A DNA stretch of 64,000 nt from Zoogloea oleivorans (lineage in GTDB: Bacteria; Pseudomonadota; Gammaproteobacteria; Burkholderiales; Rhodocyclaceae). This document shows positions 61,878-64,000 of the stretch, in pieces (positions within the stretch are counted from its first letter, which is position 1; every line of letters starts with the position of its first letter). The notes beneath the pieces are model-generated. The model was not told the origin of the DNA. It saw only the letters and a list, made by a program, of their open reading frames with translations, and did no database searches. The stretch is from assembly GCF_008107625.1 (NCBI RefSeq), contig NZ_SDKK01000005.1, positions 150,222 to 214,221 on the forward strand, written 5' to 3'. Position numbers and translations under genes: made by a program.

Positions 61878-61921
61878 GTCGGGTTCAGCCGGTCGAGTCG
61901 GACTGAAGTCCGACCCACAGG
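61873..61921. repeat. REP-like palindromic element, copy 3
   Basis: TGTAGGTCGGGTTCAGCC at the left and, at the right, GTCGGACTGAAGTCCGACCC with CACAG. Shorter than copies 1 and 2 and lacking the long spacer. The 24 bases 61897-61920 are the exact reverse complement of the left arm of copy 2. Lies between convergent azlD and lgt and includes the azlD stop. Confidence 0.82.
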
Positions 61922-61925
61922 GGTG

Positions 61926-62711
61926 TCAGTTGTTGTTGCGTTTTACCGCCCATACGGCCATGCCGATGCCGGTGAGGATCATCGGCAGGCTCAGCCACTG
62001 GCCCATCGACAGGCCGAAGGTGAGCAGGCCGAGAAAGTCGTCGGGCTCGCGGCCGAATTCGGCGATGGAGCGGAATAGGCCGTAGCCGATCAGGAAGACC
62101 GCCGAAATCAGCCCGCGCGGCCGCGGCTTGCTGGCGAACCACCACAGCACGAAGAACAGGCTGACGCCTTCGAGGGCGAACTGGTAGAGCTGGGACGGGT
62201 GGCGCGGCAGCGTGTCCACCTGCGGAAAGATCATCGCCCACGGCACATCGGTCACGCGGCCGACGAGTTCGCCGTTGATGAAGTTGCCGAGCCGCCCGGC
62301 AGCCAGGCCCAGGGGCACCAGCGGGGCGATGAAGTCGGTGACGGCCAGCCACGGCCGCTGGGTCTTGCGGCCGAACAGCCACATGGCCACGAGCACCCCG
62401 AGGAAGCCCCCGTGAAAGGCCATGCCGCCCTGCCACACGGCGAGGATTTCGGCCGGGTGGGCCAGGTAGTAAGCCGGCTTGTAGAACAGCACGTAACCGA
62501 GGCGTCCGCCAAGGATCACCCCCAAAACCCCGTAGAACAGCAGGTCGTCGATTTGCTGCGCGTTCCAGCCCTGGTCGGGGCGACGGCGGGCGTGCACCCG
62601 GCCGAGCACCACGAAGAGGATGAAGGCGGTGAGGTACATGAGGCCGTACCAGCGCACGGCCAGCGGGCCGATGGAGAGGGCGATGGGGTCGAACTGGGGG
62701 TGAACGAACAT
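61926..62711 (-). CDS. lgt: Prolipoprotein diacylglyceryl transferase
   Basis: 261 residues, seven transmembrane helices. [20 protein letters not shown], the catalytic His region [17 protein letters not shown], and the Lgt signature [18 protein letters not shown] with its essential Arg and Asn. Transfers diacylglycerol from phosphatidylglycerol to the lipobox Cys of prolipoproteins such as Pal in this window. Followed upstream by a YceH gene 20 bp away on the same strand. Confidence 0.96.
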   Translation of the reverse strand: MFVHPQFDPIALSIGPLAVRWYGLMYLTAFILFVVLGRVHARRRPDQGWNAQQIDDLLFYGVLGVILGGRLGYVLFYKPAYYLAHPAEILAVWQGGMAFHGGFLGVLVAMWLFGRKTQRPWLAVTDFIAPLVPLGLAAGRLGNFINGELVGRVTDVPWAMIFPQVDTLPRHPSQLYQFALEGVSLFFVLWWFASKPRPRGLISAVFLIGYGLFRSIAEFGREPDDFLGLLTFGLSMGQWLSLPMILTGIGMAVWAVKRNNN

Positions 62712-62731
62712 GCTGTGCTACCTGAAGCGGG

Positions 62732-63430
62732 TTACTTGAACTCGTTGCGGAAGGCTTCGAACTCGCTGGTCAGCCATTCGACCTGCTGGCGCAGACGGCG
62801 GACTTCTTCTTCGAGTTCGCTGACCCGGCTGCCGCGCGGTGCGCCACCTTCCGAGCTGGTGTCGAAGGCGTGCTGGTGCTGGGCGGCAGCGGCTTCACCA
62901 CTCATCAGATGGGTGTAGCGGGCTTCCTTGGTGCCGGGGGCCTTGGGCAACTGGATGGCCATGCCCTTGTCGCCGAGGCGCTCGAGCACGTCTTCCACGT
63001 CAGCCGGCGAGGCGAAGGCGTGCATGCGCTCGCAGCGGGCACGGATCTCGCCGACCGTCTGGGCGCCGCGCAGCATGAGGATGGTGAGCACGGCCTGCAT
63101 CGGCGGGGTGAGGGAGTGGCGCAGGCGGATCTGGTGTTCCCACTTGGAGACGCGGGCGTTGGCCTGGTGACGCTGGGTGACGAGGCCACGTTCGGCGAGG
63201 CGCTGCAGCGTGCCAAGCACGGTGGACTCGGACAGACTCATGACCGGCTCGCGTCCGGTGAGCTGGTTGCAGCCGGTGAGCAGGGCATTGACCGACAGGG
63301 GGTAGGTGTCGGGGGTGACGAAGGATTTCTCGATGAGCACCGCGAGGACGCGCACCTCGAAGTCGTCCAGGTCGAAACCGGTGCTGGCTTCAGTGGCAGT
63401 GGCAGGGACTTCGGGCGTGGTGTCGGTCAT
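62732..63430 (-). CDS. YceH family protein (DUF480)
   Basis: 232 residues. Two winged-helix domains: FEVRVLAVLIEKSFVTPDTY, PLSVNALLTGCNQLTGREPV, RHSLTPPMQAVLTILMLRGA and GEIRARCERMHAF match the DUF480/YceH family. A C-terminal coiled coil (SELEEEVRRLRQQVEWLTSE) follows. DNA-binding fold; function unknown. Start 63430 (MTDTTPEV); the longer frame upstream overlaps the SEC-C gene and is not coding. Confidence 0.92.
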   Translation of the reverse strand: MTDTTPEVPATATEASTGFDLDDFEVRVLAVLIEKSFVTPDTYPLSVNALLTGCNQLTGREPVMSLSESTVLGTLQRLAERGLVTQRHQANARVSKWEHQIRLRHSLTPPMQAVLTILMLRGAQTVGEIRARCERMHAFASPADVEDVLERLGDKGMAIQLPKAPGTKEARYTHLMSGEAAAAQHQHAFDTSSEGGAPRGSRVSELEEEVRRLRQQVEWLTSEFEAFRNEFK

Positions 63431-63509
63431 GGTGTGTTTCCGGAAACAGACGAGGGCGCAATGATAGCCGACGCATTGCGTCGGCCCGATGGCGATGAAG
63501 CGGAGTCGG

Positions 63510-64000
63510 CTAGTTGGCGCCGTGGCACTTCTTGTACTTGCGGCCGCTGCCACAGGGGCACAGGTCGTTGCGGCCGACCTTGTCGCCGTCGCGGACGATG
63601 GGGTCGCGGATGGCGCCGAGGGGAATCGGCGGCAGCGATACCGGCGGCATGTGGTGGATGTCCGGCCAGGCGGCGATCTCGGGTAGCAGTTCGTCGATGA
63701 GGCCGTGGCCGGCGGCGCGCAGGGCGGCGAGGCATTCGGCGGGCTTGCGCTGGGCGTCGGCGAGCACGTCCTGCGGGTCGACATAGCTGGTGTCGATGAG
63801 GCCGGCGGTGAACCATTCGGCCATCAGGGGCAGTTGCTCGGCGGCGCCCAGGTCGGCCAGGTGGCTGACGATCTGGTCGATGAGCTGGAAGTCGGCGCCG
63901 CTGTCGGGGTCGTCCTGCAGGGCCTGGGCTTCGCGGGTGCCAAAGTCGGCCAGGAAGTCGATCACCGGCGCGCGCGCGGCGCGGCCTTCGATGGCGGCGA
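63510..64000 (-). CDS. SEC-C motif protein (N-terminal part outside the window)
   Basis: Partial: open to the right edge. About 163 C-terminal residues: a helical domain ([20 protein letters not shown] and [20 protein letters not shown]) of DUF1186 type, then a terminal SEC-C zinc-binding motif [20 protein letters not shown] with the CxCx8CH pattern. The same motif ends SecA and occurs in many small proteins of unknown function. Minus strand, 79 bp upstream of the YceH gene. Confidence 0.82.
   Translation of the reverse strand, partial: AAIEGRAARAPVIDFLADFGTREAQALQDDPDSGADFQLIDQIVSHLADLGAAEQLPLMAEWFTAGLIDTSYVDPQDVLADAQRKPAECLAALRAAGHGLIDELLPEIAAWPDIHHMPPVSLPPIPLGAIRDPIVRDGDKVGRNDLCPCGSGRKYKKCHGAN

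Overview
The window is about 64 kb of GC-rich, gene-dense bacterial chromosome. Gene content points to a betaproteobacterium, most likely of the Rhodocyclales (Azospira/Dechloromonas/Azonexus type). Pointers are tol-pal linked to queE/queC, RegB/RegA, NorE/NorQ accessory genes, a PEP-CTERM protein, several c-di-GMP proteins and the DksA type. This placement is inferred from gene content only. I see no phage, insertion sequence, transposase, integrase or CRISPR array; the window looks like core chromosome with some lineage-specific modules.

Layout. 1-970 is the 3' end of metH, then a block of 21-bp tandem repeats. 1328-2995 (minus) is a norE/norF-like/norQ group, divergent from a REC-GGDEF gene. 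4095-6419 (minus) is a triple fusion: cyclic-nucleotide-binding-like domain, acetate kinase and PduL phosphotransacylase. Then come a bestrophin-like channel, tRNA-Thr and tRNA-Gly, two small membrane ORFs, a membrane GGDEF protein, slyD and a small conserved protein. 11231-17672 (minus) is a three-gene, translationally coupled signalling operon (PhnD-like periplasmic protein, hybrid histidine kinase, REC-PAS-GGDEF-EAL). Two tRNA-Lys genes and a YeeE/YedE transporter follow. 19367-25957 (minus) is ybgC-tolQRAB-pal-cpoB-queE-queC.

The plus-strand run 26266-32004 is dksA, a COG0523 GTPase, a small Cys/His protein, an outer-membrane barrel and a three-part metal ABC transporter; together it looks like a zinc-acquisition unit. 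It is followed by a duplicated helical-STAS protein, hslVU and an AEC transporter. 36344-38543 (minus) is regB-regA-hslR, coupled by ATGA overlaps. cspA, a second-type infA and a methyltransferase follow on plus.

40374-49371 (minus) is a carbon/electron-flow region: acyl-CoA synthetase, etfB, etfA, acyl-CoA dehydrogenase, ETF:quinone oxidoreductase, yjcH and actP. A PAS hybrid kinase and OmpR-type regulator diverge from its upstream end. The rest holds a copper chaperone, a degenerate CZB-domain protein, a LysR regulator, a DMT transporter, methylmalonyl-CoA decarboxylase, a PEP-CTERM protein, a TRIC-family channel, a periplasmic binding protein coupled to a CHASE-GGDEF protein, a VF530 protein, azlCD, lgt, a YceH protein and a partial SEC-C protein.

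The most unusual items are the regulatory-domain/AckA/PduL fusion, the zinc unit with its structured dksA leader, the PhnD-kinase-c-di-GMP operon, the 21-bp repeat block with a long hairpin, and a dispersed REP-like palindrome present three times. Families were recognised by eye from motifs; no database search was run.
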